Shown: positions 39,468 to 48,235, counted from the stretch's first letter. The stretch: 64,000 nucleotides of DNA from Spirochaetota bacterium (GCA_029265615.1 JAJUIB010000010.1:1-64000), one strand, 5' to 3'. Notes: a model not told the origin generated them from the letters alone. Numbers and translations: made by a program.

Positions 39468-40175
39468 ATGACCGCGACGACGACTGGCATTCTCGACATC
39501 CTTGGGCCCGTGATGATCGGCCCCTCGAGCTCGCACACGGCGGGCGTTGCGCGCATCGCCTTCCTTGCGCGGAAGATATTCCCCTACCCCCTCCTTCGGG
39601 CGCGGGTGAGCTTTTACGGCTCGCTTGCGCGCACCTACCGAGGCCACGGCTCGGACAAGGCCGCGCTCGCGGGACTCCTCGGCATCTTGCCCGAAGACGA
39701 ACGGCTCGGCTACGCCCGTGAACTCGCCGAACGCGAAGGGCTCGCCTATGAGATCGTGCCCGTGTACGAAGGGCCCGAGCGCTACCATCCGAACACCGCG
39801 GTAATCGAACTCTGGGCCGCGGACGAGAGTGGCGAAAAAAGCGCGGAACGCTACATTCGCATCCGCGGCGCCTCGATCGGCGGCGGCGAGATCAGGCTCC
39901 AGTCGATCGGCGGCTTCGAGGCCGACCTGGACGGCTCGCTCGACGCACTCCTCGTCCTCCACCGGGACGAAATCGGCGTCATCGCCATTATTTCGCACAT
40001 TCTTGCGGCGAACCGCTTCAACATCGCAAGCGCCGTCTCGCACCGCAAAGACAAGGGCGACGAGGCCCTTCTCGTCATCGAGGTTGACGGCGTCGTGCCC
40101 GCGGGCATCGTCGCGCAGGTGCGGGAGCTCCCCGCAGTGCGCGAGGTCGTCTACGTGCCCTCTATCCGGGCTTAA
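39468..40175 (+). CDS. sdaAB: L-serine dehydratase, iron-sulfur-dependent, beta subunit
   Basis: 235 residues. Together with the alpha subunit it deaminates L-serine to pyruvate. The N-terminal catalytic half shows GPVMIGPSSSHTAGVARIAF and FYGSLARTYRGHGSDKA. The C-terminal ACT-like domain has IISHILAANRFNIASAVSHR, a probable serine-sensing fold. The two-gene form is typical of Firmicutes and many spirochaetes. Followed after 11 bases by the alpha subunit. Confidence 0.95.
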   Translation: MTATTTGILDILGPVMIGPSSSHTAGVARIAFLARKIFPYPLLRARVSFYGSLARTYRGHGSDKAALAGLLGILPEDERLGYARELAEREGLAYEIVPVYEGPERYHPNTAVIELWAADESGEKSAERYIRIRGASIGGGEIRLQSIGGFEADLDGSLDALLVLHRDEIGVIAIISHILAANRFNIASAVSHRKDKGDEALLVIEVDGVVPAGIVAQVRELPAVREVVYVPSIRA

Positions 40176-40186
40176 GGAGGCGCGCG

Positions 40187-41068
40187 ATGAACTGGAAATT
40201 CTCCACCGCGTCAGAACTTTTTGCGCGCCTTGACGAATCGGGCCTCGATCTTCCCGCCTATCTCCTTGCGCGGGAGTCGTTCTACGCGGGTAAAACAGAG
40301 ATGGAGCTCAGGGAGGAAATCGCGCGGCGCATCCGCGTGACGAAGGCGGCCCTTGACCGCGGCATCCGGGAACCGCAGGTCTCCTTCTCGGGGATGACAC
40401 AGGGCGGCGCCGCGAAGCTCGCCCACAGCGAATCCTGGCCGGTTGAAGACGATCTTTTTAGGCGCGCCCTAACCTACGCGCTTGCGATCAACGAGGTCAA
40501 CGCCTGCGGCGGCAAGGTGGTCGCTTTTCCGACGGCGGGCTCCTGCGGCATCGCGCCCGGCCTTCTATGGGCCTACCGCGACGCGCGGGACGCCGCCCTG
40601 GGACCTGATCATCCGCGGTTCCAGGACGCCTTCATCGTCGCATCCGCAGTCGGCATGCTCATCGCGGCCCGCGCCACCCTCGCGGGCGCGGCGGGGGGAT
40701 GCCAGGCCGAATGCGGGGCAGCCGCCGCCATGGCGGCGGCGGGTCTTGCGTGGCTCCTCGGCGAAGACGAAAGGGGCTCACTCGACGCGGCGGCGCTTGC
40801 ACTCAAAAACACGCTCGGCCTCGTCTGCGATCCCATCGCGGGCCTCGTCGAGGTGCCCTGCACTAAACGCAACGCGTTTATGGCGGCGGAGGCGCTCACC
40901 GCAGTCTGCTTGAAGCGCGCAGGTATCTCGAGCGTTATTCCCTTTGACGAGGTGCTGGGCGCGATGAAGATGATCGGCGACTCGATGCCCTCGACGCTCA
41001 AGGAGAGCGCCGAGGGCGGCCTTGCGGCGACACCGACGGGGCTTTCCTACTGGGAAAAGATCAAATAG
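40187..41068 (+). CDS. sdaAA: L-serine dehydratase, iron-sulfur-dependent, alpha subunit
   Basis: 293 residues. Carries the oxygen-labile [4Fe-4S] cluster site with Cys in INEVNACGGKVVAFPTAGSC-type context (NACGGKV, GSCGIAPG), GGCQAECGAAAAMAAAG, LVCDPIAGLVEVPC and IPFDEVLGAMK. The cluster is the Lewis acid in serine deamination. AAGGAGG lies seven bases before ATG 40187. Serine breakdown to pyruvate and ammonia would feed fermentative metabolism. Confidence 0.95.
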   Translation: MNWKFSTASELFARLDESGLDLPAYLLARESFYAGKTEMELREEIARRIRVTKAALDRGIREPQVSFSGMTQGGAAKLAHSESWPVEDDLFRRALTYALAINEVNACGGKVVAFPTAGSCGIAPGLLWAYRDARDAALGPDHPRFQDAFIVASAVGMLIAARATLAGAAGGCQAECGAAAAMAAAGLAWLLGEDERGSLDAAALALKNTLGLVCDPIAGLVEVPCTKRNAFMAAEALTAVCLKRAGISSVIPFDEVLGAMKMIGDSMPSTLKESAEGGLAATPTGLSYWEKIK

Positions 41069-41084
41069 CGACACCCGCCTTACG

Positions 41085-41103
41085 AGGGCCTAAAAAAAGC
41101 CCT
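41085..41103 (+). terminator. Small hairpin between convergent sdaAA and J-domain genes
   Basis: AGGGC (41085-41089) and GCCCT (41099-41103) flank an A-rich nine-base loop. It is the only structured element in the 42-base gap between converging genes, and it may act as a weak terminator in both directions. Confidence 0.3.
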
Positions 41104-41110
41104 ATAGCGT

Positions 41111-41782
41111 TTAGGACTTGGCACCGATCTTTCGCGCATAGGCGCGGAGCTCGGGGTCCTCGTCGCGAAGCGCCGCCGCGAGGGCCGTGCGGAAAAGCGG
41201 CTCGCGGGTCGCGGCGGCTGTCTCAAGGATGGCCCGGCGCAGGGCAGGGCCCGAACGGCTGTAGAGCGCCGCGACCTCGCCTTCCGCCTGGCGCGCGCCG
41301 AGGAGCGCGACGGCGCGGATGGCGGCGGATGCGACGCCGGGATCGGGATCGTACAACGCACGCCTGAGAAACACATACGCGGCGGTGCGCCCCGAAAGGC
41401 CGAGACGAGAAACGGCGGCGGCGCGCACTTCGGGGTCCCTGTCCGTCGCAAGCACCTGGCCGAGCGCGAAGAGGTCCTCGCCCGCCTCGATCACCCGCCT
41501 GTAGCGCGAGGCGGCCGAGGCATGCGGCCCCCCCGCGAGAGGGGGGCGAGCGCAGAGCACCTTGTAGGCGCGGGTGAGCCGTGCGAACTGGCGGGCCGTA
41601 GTGGGATCGCCCGAACTGTCCGGATGCCAGCGCTTGGCAAGGCGCCGATACGCGGTGCGGATGTCCTCCGTGTCTGCGCCGGGGCCGAGTGCGAGCACAG
41701 CAAGGAGGCGCGACTCGGCCTCCTGTGGCGGAGAAAAGCGGCCTGAGCCCGTATACGGGCCGTCATCGCGGGAGGCGCTCAT
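41111..41782 (-). CDS. J-domain protein with HEAT-like repeats
   Basis: 223 residues. A J-domain at about 22-85 contains IRTAYRRLAKRWHPD (HPD motif 53-55), the Hsp70-stimulating signature. Then about 115 residues of HEAT-like helical repeats (DPEVRAAAVSRLGL, DPGVASAAIRAVALLG, EDPELRAYARKIG) likely bind a client. No Gly/Phe or zinc domain, so it is a dedicated co-chaperone and not a general DnaJ. Its ATG overlaps the last four bases of the Hsp70 gene. Confidence 0.85.
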   Translation of the reverse strand: MSASRDDGPYTGSGRFSPPQEAESRLLAVLALGPGADTEDIRTAYRRLAKRWHPDSSGDPTTARQFARLTRAYKVLCARPPLAGGPHASAASRYRRVIEAGEDLFALGQVLATDRDPEVRAAAVSRLGLSGRTAAYVFLRRALYDPDPGVASAAIRAVALLGARQAEGEVAALYSRSGPALRRAILETAAATREPLFRTALAAALRDEDPELRAYARKIGAKS

Positions 41783-43527
41783 GGCGGCGCCTCGCGCAGG
41801 GCGGCGCGATGCTCGGAACGCCGGGCGAGGAGCTCGCCGACAAGCCCCTCGAGCTCGGCCTTGAGGAGTTTAAGCTCGCCCTCCGCCTGGTTGACCCGGG
41901 CAGCAGAGGCGCGGCGAGCCGCCTCTTCAAGCTCGGCGGCGAGCCCCGCCTCGAGCGAAAGCCCTGCCGCAAGCTCGGCGATGCGGGTAGCTAGGAGCCG
42001 CACCTTGTCGACTAAGTCCGCGGGACTCTCGGCCTGAGCCCCCCGATCAAGGTCGGCGATGCTGATCGCCTGGACCGCGCCCGTATCGAGATCCACCGCC
42101 TCGACATGGAGGATGTCCGACTCGTCGATGCCAAAATCAACCTTGATGCGGGGCTCGCCCGCGCGGGCAGGCCGCACGCCCGAAAGGAGGAAACGGCCGA
42201 GCGAGAGATTCTCCGCGGCCTGCGGGGAATCGCCCTGGAGCACGTGGATCTCCACCGAATCCTGGCCGTCCGCGACTGTCGTGAAGACACGGCTTCGTAG
42301 ACTGGGCACGGGGCTATTTTTCCGGATGAGCGGCACGAAACGCCCCCCATCGATTTCCACACCATAGGTGCGTGCAACGACATCGCGGACGCGAAGCCGC
42401 TGCGATCCGGAGGCAAGCGATGCCTCGACGGCGGCGCCGAGCGCGACGATCTCCTCAGGGTCGATACCGCCCGCGGGATCAAGCCCAAGGCGCTCCTTGA
42501 GAAGGCGCCGGACCAAGGGGATGCGGCTCGAACCGCCTGAGAGCACGAGGACGTCCACGTCGCTTGGCGCGAGTCCCGCGTCATCAAGGGCCCGCGCGGC
42601 GAGTTCAAGACTGCGCTCGACATAAGGGGCGGCGATCGCCTCAAATTCGACGCGAGAAATCGTATGGACGGGATGAACGACCTTCGCCGCCTCATTTCCA
42701 CGGGCCGGTGAGAGGGCGAAGGGCAGACTCATCGCGGCTTCAAGACGCTCGGAGAGCTCTATTTTTGCCCGTTCCGCCTGCTCGGCGAGCGCCTGGGCGA
42801 GAAGGCGGTCGGCATCGGCGTCAAGGCCGTATTCAGCGGCAAAGGCCGCGGCGGCGCGGCTAAATAACTCGCGATCGAGATCCGTACCGCCAAGCCGTCC
42901 ATCCCCCCGCGAAGCGAGAACGACACAGTCCGACTCTGCCTGACGGAGCACGGTAACGTCGAAGGTGCCACCGCCAAAGTCATAGACGAGAATGAGCCGC
43001 GCATCGGCCGCTTCGCTACTGGTGACGGCGCCGCCGCGGCCTGCAAGCTGGAGGGACCAGGCTCGGGCAACTGCCGCGGCGGTGGGCTCATTGACAATGC
43101 GGAGCACCTCAAGCCCGGCGAGCCTCCCCGCCTCGAGCAGGGCGCGACGCTCGCGCTCGGAAAAGTTGGCCGGTGCCGTGATAACCGCCCGCTCGACCTC
43201 GGTGCCAAGGTGGCGCTCGGCATCGGCCTTGAGCGAGGAAAGAATGAGGGCGGCGATCTCCTCGGGGCGCCAGCTCCTTCCGCCAAGGGTGATGAGCTTC
43301 CCCGAACCAAGGAGTCGTTTTACCCCGGCAACCGTATCGGCAGGATTGACAAGCGCCTGATTTTTCGCCGATTCACCGACAAGCGTCTCGCCGCGCGCGG
43401 TAACCGCGACAACACTCGGCGTCGCGCGAGCGCCCCGCGCGTTCGGGATTATGGCCGGACGGTCGCCATCGAGCCAGGCGCAGAGGGAGTTGGTGGTTCC
43501 GAAGTCGATGCCTATGACGGCCGCCAC
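41779..43527 (-). CDS. Divergent Hsp70/DnaK-like chaperone
   Basis: 582 residues. The nucleotide-binding domain has IGIDFGTTNSLCAWLDGD, VNEPTAAAVARAW, VYDFGGGTFDVTVL and VLSGGSSRIPLVRRLL. The substrate-binding beta domain follows (VEIHVLQGDSPQAAENLSLG, PRIKVDFGIDESDILHVEAVD). The lid ends in a Leu/Glu-rich helix and is shorter than in DnaK, with no EEVD-like tail. It resembles HscA-type or accessory Hsp70s. No isc genes are nearby, so an iron-sulfur role is not indicated. It pairs with the J-HEAT gene and follows a coiled-coil membrane gene by two bases. Confidence 0.88.
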   Translation of the reverse strand: MAAVIGIDFGTTNSLCAWLDGDRPAIIPNARGARATPSVVAVTARGETLVGESAKNQALVNPADTVAGVKRLLGSGKLITLGGRSWRPEEIAALILSSLKADAERHLGTEVERAVITAPANFSERERRALLEAGRLAGLEVLRIVNEPTAAAVARAWSLQLAGRGGAVTSSEAADARLILVYDFGGGTFDVTVLRQAESDCVVLASRGDGRLGGTDLDRELFSRAAAAFAAEYGLDADADRLLAQALAEQAERAKIELSERLEAAMSLPFALSPARGNEAAKVVHPVHTISRVEFEAIAAPYVERSLELAARALDDAGLAPSDVDVLVLSGGSSRIPLVRRLLKERLGLDPAGGIDPEEIVALGAAVEASLASGSQRLRVRDVVARTYGVEIDGGRFVPLIRKNSPVPSLRSRVFTTVADGQDSVEIHVLQGDSPQAAENLSLGRFLLSGVRPARAGEPRIKVDFGIDESDILHVEAVDLDTGAVQAISIADLDRGAQAESPADLVDKVRLLATRIAELAAGLSLEAGLAAELEEAARRASAARVNQAEGELKLLKAELEGLVGELLARRSEHRAALREAPP

Positions 43528-43529
43528 GG

Positions 43530-44234
43530 CTAGACCTCCGCCTCGCGGCGGCTTGCGCGGGATTCTTCGAGCGATACAAGAAGCTCCACTTCCGCCACCG
43601 TTGCACCAAGCCGCGCGGCGATGAGCTCAGCGGAGAAGCCCTTGCGGTAGAGCTCCGCAGCTTCTTCGCGAAGCGGGCGTGGAGGGATCACGCTTTCGGC
43701 AGCACGCACAAGGGCCGGAATGGCCGGAGCCTCTGCGGAAGAAGCTCCGCGCTCAGAGGAAGCACCGCGCGGGGCCTCCGCCTGCTCACGTAGAGCGCCC
43801 TGCGCGCCTGAGCGCCGCGCCTGGCCGGCAAGCTCAAGCCGGATCGGTTCGCGCGCGGCCTCCTGCGAGGGCGGGGCGGCGGCGACCGTTCCGAGGGACG
43901 CGGCTTGCGGAGCCTCCGCATTAGGACGCGGACGCCTAAGGTGGCTATACACCTCGCGCTCCGCCGCGCGAGTTTCGACTTCGCGACGCATGACGCCGAT
44001 CCGGCGATCGGCCTCCTCAAGGAGCGCCCTAAGCGCAGCCATCCTGTCCTCGAGAAGGCTGATGTTGCGGTCGGCGGTCTCGTTGAGCTCGATGTTGAGC
44101 GCGCGCACTTCCTTACGAATGTCCGCAAGCAAGCCTTCGAGCTCGAGGGCGCGCTTAAGCCGAGTACGCACATAGAACCAGAGGAGAAGGAGACCGAGAA
44201 GGTCGAGGGCGACAAGCGTGAAAAAACTAGCCAT
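43530..44234 (-). CDS. Membrane-anchored coiled-coil protein with C-terminal helix-turn-helix-like segment
   Basis: 234 residues, not recognised. N-terminal TM (FFTLVALDLLGLLLLWFYV, about 4-22), a coiled coil at about 25-95 (ELEGLLADIRKEVRALNIEL; ISLLEDRMAALRALLEEADR), an Ala/Glu/Ser-rich linker, and a C-terminal 50-residue unit AAELYRKGFSAELIAARLG that looks like an HTH or a small helical bundle. Near-identical topology is known in spirochaete proteins near whiG, but no name is given. It sits between the 112-residue gene and the Hsp70 gene. Confidence 0.6.
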   Translation of the reverse strand: MASFFTLVALDLLGLLLLWFYVRTRLKRALELEGLLADIRKEVRALNIELNETADRNISLLEDRMAALRALLEEADRRIGVMRREVETRAAEREVYSHLRRPRPNAEAPQAASLGTVAAAPPSQEAAREPIRLELAGQARRSGAQGALREQAEAPRGASSERGASSAEAPAIPALVRAAESVIPPRPLREEAAELYRKGFSAELIAARLGATVAEVELLVSLEESRASRREAEV

Positions 44235-44240
44235 ATGCTC

Positions 44241-44579
44241 CTAGCCGGAAAGATCGATCTTCGTGCCGAGGTCGGGATCGCGGACGACCTCTTCCCCTTG
44301 CGCAGCTTCCTCTTCAGTGCCGTCGCGCCCGCCCTCCTCACCCGGCCCCTGGCCCTTTCGACCTGGCCCGCGCTCCTTGCGATCCCGCACAGGCGGCGCA
44401 CCGCCTTCAGGCTCCTCGGGCCGACGCACCGCCTCCTTTGTTTCATCGCGCCGCTTTTGCTCGGCCGCGCCCTTTATCGCCGATTGAAGAAGGGCGCCCT
44501 CCTTCTCGGCCGCCTGTTCGCGACCAACCTGCTGCATCTGCATGAAGAGAGTCTGGAGGTCAATCGGCCTTATAGGCAT
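44241..44579 (-). CDS. Small charged protein of unknown function
   Basis: 112 residues. A helical N-terminus (PIRPIDLQTLFMQMQQVGRE) is followed by highly charged Glu/Arg/Gly-rich low-complexity sequence ending in DPDLGTKIDLSG. No TM or signal. Overlaps the end of the FapA gene by 20 bases, supporting coupled translation. Short proteins beginning with a similar DLQTLFxQM helix are found next to fapA in other spirochaetes, which supports it as a real gene. Function unknown. Confidence 0.55.
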   Translation of the reverse strand: MPIRPIDLQTLFMQMQQVGREQAAEKEGALLQSAIKGAAEQKRRDETKEAVRRPEEPEGGAPPVRDRKERGPGRKGQGPGEEGGRDGTEEEAAQGEEVVRDPDLGTKIDLSG

Positions 44580-46542
44580 CGGGAGGCCCCCTCTTAAGTA
44601 TCTCGTCCTCAGGCTCTTCGTACTTTGTCGTGCGGATGAGCTGGTTCTCGAGATAGAAGGTTATCGCCTTGAGCTCGGTTTTGATGTCTTCGCGAACATC
44701 CTTGATGCAGATCTTGACGCCGGGATATACGCGCCCCGAGGCGCTCACTCGCCCGCGTATCTTGAGGCCGTTGAGGTAGGTCTGTACGCCTTCGATCTCC
44801 TTCGCGACAGCGCGGAGTTCGGCGACGAGCTCCGTACGTTGCGCGATGTAGTCCTGGAGCACAGCCTCTTTGTCCTCGGGTAGCTCCTTCCGCTGCTTTT
44901 TGAGCGCGTTGAGCGTCGCTATATTCTTGTCAAGGCCGTCAACCTGCCGGGAAAGTTGCCCGGCCTGCGCCTGGAGCTGGTCGAGCTTTTCCTTGCTCTT
45001 CGGGTCATAGCCAACTTCGAGCACGGTCTCCGCGCCGCCAACGGGGGAGCCCAAGGTCTTTGCGTTGATCTCCTCGCAGGCGCGGTAGCGACCACCGACA
45101 ATCGCCGCGCGCTTACCTTGGCAAATGATCTTCTTGTTTGCGACCACCGTCGAGTTGATGATGCCATCCGACACGATGAGATTTTCGCCGGCCTCGACAA
45201 AGGCGTTCTCGATGAACTTGGACCAAATGTTCTTGCCGGCCTGGACGATGCCGCCGGATTTCGCAGCCACGCCCTGGTGGACGACGATGTCTCCTTCGGC
45301 GATGAGCTCGCTCTTGCCGACGGTGCCGCGCACCTCGATGTTGCCCGAGGCCTTGACGGAAAAGCCGTCTTCGACATTGCCCTGCACGATGACCGTGCCG
45401 AGAAACATGATGTTCCCCGTTTTGAGCGAAACATCGCCCTGAACGGTCAGTATCTCCTCGACGTTGATCTTGCCGCCGATGTAGGTGACCTGGCCGTTGA
45501 TGTCGGCGACGATCGTGACACCGTCGTCGGCGAGGTGCACATTTCTGCCGAGCGGTGGCGGCGCATCCTTGCCATTCTTCGCGGGGATGCTCTTGCCAGT
45601 GACCGTACGCCCCGCCTGGCCATTCTCTGGCGGCAGGCGCCGGGCGAGGGGCTGGCCTGCGACGACATTCTGGATGAGGCCAAGCTCCTTCCAATTGACG
45701 CGGCCGTCCGAGGCCTCTTTGAGCTTGAGCTTGGACTTATCGGTTTCGAAATTGAACTGGACACCCGCATCCCGGCCATTCTGGGGCCGGGTACCTTCCG
45801 CGACAAGCACGGGCTCGCGATACCGCGGACGATCCTCGAGCGCCTGAACCGCCTCGTCGATGATGCCGTAGACAACACGGTTGTTGCGAAGAAAGGCGAG
45901 GATTGCATCCTTCGAGAGGTCGCAGCCGCCAGGCCCAGGCGGGGTGAGCTGGACAAAGGCCTTCATCTCCTGATCGGTAATGTCCACGGTGAGGAGGGCG
46001 TCATTCGCGGGGTTCGCGATAAACTCGCCCACCTTGACGTACTCGCCCGAAGCGCGGCGCACGGCCTCCTTCACGAGCGCCTCGTCGTAGTTCCGTACCG
46101 CGCGCTGCTCAAGACGCTCAAAGGCCTGGCTTTCACTCGCACGGCGCCCCTTGCCGACAGGCGGTGTCACCTTGAGCAGGGCCCCATCTGGCGCAAGGCG
46201 GACAAAGCATTCGCCGTCGCGGTCCTTGGGCAGCTCGGTGGCGGCGGCAACGGCGGCAAAGACATCCACCTCCTCGGGAAGCGCCACTTCCTTTTTCTCC
46301 GCGGCAAGGTAGACGCGCAGCCGCCAGGGCTTGCGGCCAATGCCGAGGGGACCTGCAAGCCCCTTTTCAAGCACCTCGTACTCAAGACGAGACAGCGGTA
46401 CGGAAAGCTGGACAGCAGCGTCGGCGAGCGCCTCTTCGCGGCTCATCCCCTCGACGACGAGGGACTTTTTCCCCTTATCCTCCTCGAGGTGGAGCCGCAT
46501 GAGCTGGGCAACCTCGGCCAGACCGACTTTCCGTTCCGCCAT
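44560..46542 (-). CDS. FapA/DUF342-family protein with Jag-N-like domain
   Basis: 660 residues. Residues about 20-75 (VVEGMSREEALADAAVQLSV; LAGPLGIGRKPWRLRVYLAA) match the Jag/KhpB N-terminal domain. The middle and C-terminal region carries the FapA signature: GRTVTGKSIPAKNG, a beta-helix-like stretch of imperfect repeats (GNIMFLGTVIVQGNVEDGFS, IEVRGTVGKSELIAEGDIVV) and a C-terminal coiled coil (LDQLQAQAGQLSRQVDGLDK). FapA proteins are common next to whiG/fliA in spirochaetes and Clostridia, with a suspected role in cell elongation or polar localisation. Starts four bases after the whiG stop. Confidence 0.85.
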   Translation of the reverse strand: MAERKVGLAEVAQLMRLHLEEDKGKKSLVVEGMSREEALADAAVQLSVPLSRLEYEVLEKGLAGPLGIGRKPWRLRVYLAAEKKEVALPEEVDVFAAVAAATELPKDRDGECFVRLAPDGALLKVTPPVGKGRRASESQAFERLEQRAVRNYDEALVKEAVRRASGEYVKVGEFIANPANDALLTVDITDQEMKAFVQLTPPGPGGCDLSKDAILAFLRNNRVVYGIIDEAVQALEDRPRYREPVLVAEGTRPQNGRDAGVQFNFETDKSKLKLKEASDGRVNWKELGLIQNVVAGQPLARRLPPENGQAGRTVTGKSIPAKNGKDAPPPLGRNVHLADDGVTIVADINGQVTYIGGKINVEEILTVQGDVSLKTGNIMFLGTVIVQGNVEDGFSVKASGNIEVRGTVGKSELIAEGDIVVHQGVAAKSGGIVQAGKNIWSKFIENAFVEAGENLIVSDGIINSTVVANKKIICQGKRAAIVGGRYRACEEINAKTLGSPVGGAETVLEVGYDPKSKEKLDQLQAQAGQLSRQVDGLDKNIATLNALKKQRKELPEDKEAVLQDYIAQRTELVAELRAVAKEIEGVQTYLNGLKIRGRVSASGRVYPGVKICIKDVREDIKTELKAITFYLENQLIRTTKYEEPEDEILKRGPPDAYKAD

Positions 46543-46546
46543 ATTC

Positions 46547-47335
46547 CTACAGAATACCCTTGCGCACGTTGGTGAGCTTGGCCCGTAGACGCAGAATCGC
46601 CTTAGTGTGGAGCTGGCTGACCCGCGACTCCGTCACCTCGAGCACCTGGCCGATTTCCTTGAGAGTAAGGTCCTCGTAGTAGTAGAGCACGAGAACCTTT
46701 TTTTCCTTTTCAGGTAGCTCGTTGATCGCCTGAACGATGACGCGCTTCACCTCTTCACGCTCAACGGCGGAGTCGGGATTGAGGCTTGCGGGGGACTCGA
46801 TGCTCTCGCCGATAGAAATTTTATCCGCGTCGTCGCCCGAATACCACACATCATTGAGCGAGAGAATCGAGGTGCCCGATATCTTGAGCATCGTCTTGAC
46901 GAGCTCGTCCTCGGAAAGTCCGAGCGATTCGGCTATCTCCTGGTCGGTGGCGGGTCGCCCAAGCTTGGCCTCGAGGCTCACGATGGCCTCTTCGAGCTCT
47001 TTTGTCTTCTGGCGGACCGAGCGCGGCACCCAGTCGATCGAGCGGAGCTCGTCAAAAATCGCCCCGCGGATACGCGTCACCGCATAGGTCTTGAATTTGA
47101 CGTTTTTATCTGGATCGAACTTATCGATCGCATCGAGGAGGCCGAACACTCCAAAGCCGACCAAATCCTCAAACTCGACCGTGTTCGGCATGCTCGCGGC
47201 GACCTTGCCCGCCACGTACTTCACGAGGGGAGCGTACTGCCGTATAAAGGCGTCGCGGATTTGAGGATCCCTCGTGCGTTTGTAGAGGGACCAAAGCTCG
47301 TCTTCGCCTAATCGCGCGTGCGGGTTTTCGGCCAT
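46547..47335 (-). CDS. whiG: RNA polymerase sigma factor WhiG/FliA (sigma-28)
   Basis: 262 residues. Sigma-70 group 3: region 2 ([53 protein letters not shown]), region 3 ([20 protein letters not shown]) and region 4 HTH ([20 protein letters not shown]). The length and [16 protein letters not shown] segment mark FliA/WhiG. It drives late flagellar genes such as flagellin. No FlgM anti-sigma gene lies adjacent. It is separated from the upstream membrane gene by six bases. Confidence 0.95.
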   Translation of the reverse strand: MAENPHARLGEDELWSLYKRTRDPQIRDAFIRQYAPLVKYVAGKVAASMPNTVEFEDLVGFGVFGLLDAIDKFDPDKNVKFKTYAVTRIRGAIFDELRSIDWVPRSVRQKTKELEEAIVSLEAKLGRPATDQEIAESLGLSEDELVKTMLKISGTSILSLNDVWYSGDDADKISIGESIESPASLNPDSAVEREEVKRVIVQAINELPEKEKKVLVLYYYEDLTLKEIGQVLEVTESRVSQLHTKAILRLRAKLTNVRKGIL

Positions 47336-47341
47336 CTTCGC

Positions 47342-48235
47342 TTACCCTTTCTGATCACGTTTGAGCAAAGTCCTCACGGCCTGCGCAAGGAGGGCGGGAT
47401 CGGTGTCGCGCTGCGCGCCACCTAAAGCAGCATCGCCGCCTAAAGCGGCGCGCGCATAACTCCCCGATGCGCTGTCCTCGCGCACCGCGGCAGCCACCTC
47501 GCCGGAGCGCGGCGCCGAGAAACTGTCGGACAAGGCATCGAGGTCCGGAAGCACATCGAGGTCTTCAAGGCCTTCCGCTCGCGCGGCGGCGGGGGGGGTG
47601 GGCGGGACGGCTGCCGCGGATTCCTCCTCGGCGTCGAGGAGACTTGCGGTGCCGAATTCAAAGTCCTCATCCCCTTCGGGCTCGACAAGCGAGGCGGTAA
47701 CAGGCCTGAGTGCCGCACTGCGCGAACTCTCACCGACCCTCACCGCATCCGCAGGGCGCATATCCAGAGCAGGCGCATCCTCCCGGCCCTCTGGCTGAGC
47801 GCCGCGCCCTCCTGCGACGGATGTAGCAGGAGAGGCCGCGCTCCCCGGCTCCTCGCCGGGAAGGACGATGTCGACCGCAGAGCCGGGACGTGGAAATTCG
47901 CCGCGGACGGCGTCATCGTTTGCGGCGTACTCCAGAGACGCCGTGCCACGCGGCGTTTTGGCGTCCGCGGCGTCGCCGTCCGCGGCGTCGCCGTCCGCGG
48001 CGTCGCCGTCCGCGGCGTCGCCGTTCACGGCGTCGCCGTTCACGGCGAACAGCTCGGGGAGGAAGCGCCGCATTGCCCACAGCGCCCCATAGACGAAGGC
48101 ACCGATGACGAGGCCTCCTAGGAGGGCGCGCAGGGCAAGGACGAAGAAGGGGGCGCGGTAGAGCGCGCCGACAATGGCCGACAGCGCCGCAGCCGCCCCG
48201 GAGGCGATGAGCGATGCTCGCAGATCCTTGTCCAC
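47342..48235 (-). CDS. Two-TM protein with pentapeptide-repeat linker, between flhG and whiG
   Basis: 297 residues. GTG 48235 is chosen because GGGGAGG lies seven bases upstream; a GTG 21 bases further up (48256) is the alternative. N-terminal TM helices (LIASGAAAALSAIVGALY; FVLALRALLGGLVIGAFVYG), then a five-residue repeat run G-D-A-A-D (about residues 65-90) encoded by a 15-bp tandem repeat. An acidic, Ala/Ser-rich region follows, with a helical C-terminus (LAQAVRTLLKRDQ). No family recognised. The position between flhG and whiG is occupied by a hypothetical gene in Treponema too. Confidence 0.6.
   Translation of the reverse strand: MDKDLRASLIASGAAAALSAIVGALYRAPFFVLALRALLGGLVIGAFVYGALWAMRRFLPELFAVNGDAVNGDAADGDAADGDAADGDAADAKTPRGTASLEYAANDDAVRGEFPRPGSAVDIVLPGEEPGSAASPATSVAGGRGAQPEGREDAPALDMRPADAVRVGESSRSAALRPVTASLVEPEGDEDFEFGTASLLDAEEESAAAVPPTPPAAARAEGLEDLDVLPDLDALSDSFSAPRSGEVAAAVREDSASGSYARAALGGDAALGGAQRDTDPALLAQAVRTLLKRDQKG
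47963..48047. repeat. 15-bp in-frame tandem repeat inside the flhG-whiG spacer gene
   Basis: Four identical copies of GTCCGCGGCGTCGCC (47963-48022), then a variant copy and a partial copy with GTTCACGG at the start. Each unit encodes five residues on the minus strand, so copy-number change alters the length of the linker without a frameshift. Confidence 0.95.

Noticed and set aside
44956-46575. 539-codon plus-strand frame over fapA
   Set aside because: Antisense to a full-length FapA protein; no recognisable fold, no ribosome site.
47963-48047. 15-bp repeat considered as CRISPR
   Set aside because: No spacers, in frame within a gene, no cas genes nearby.
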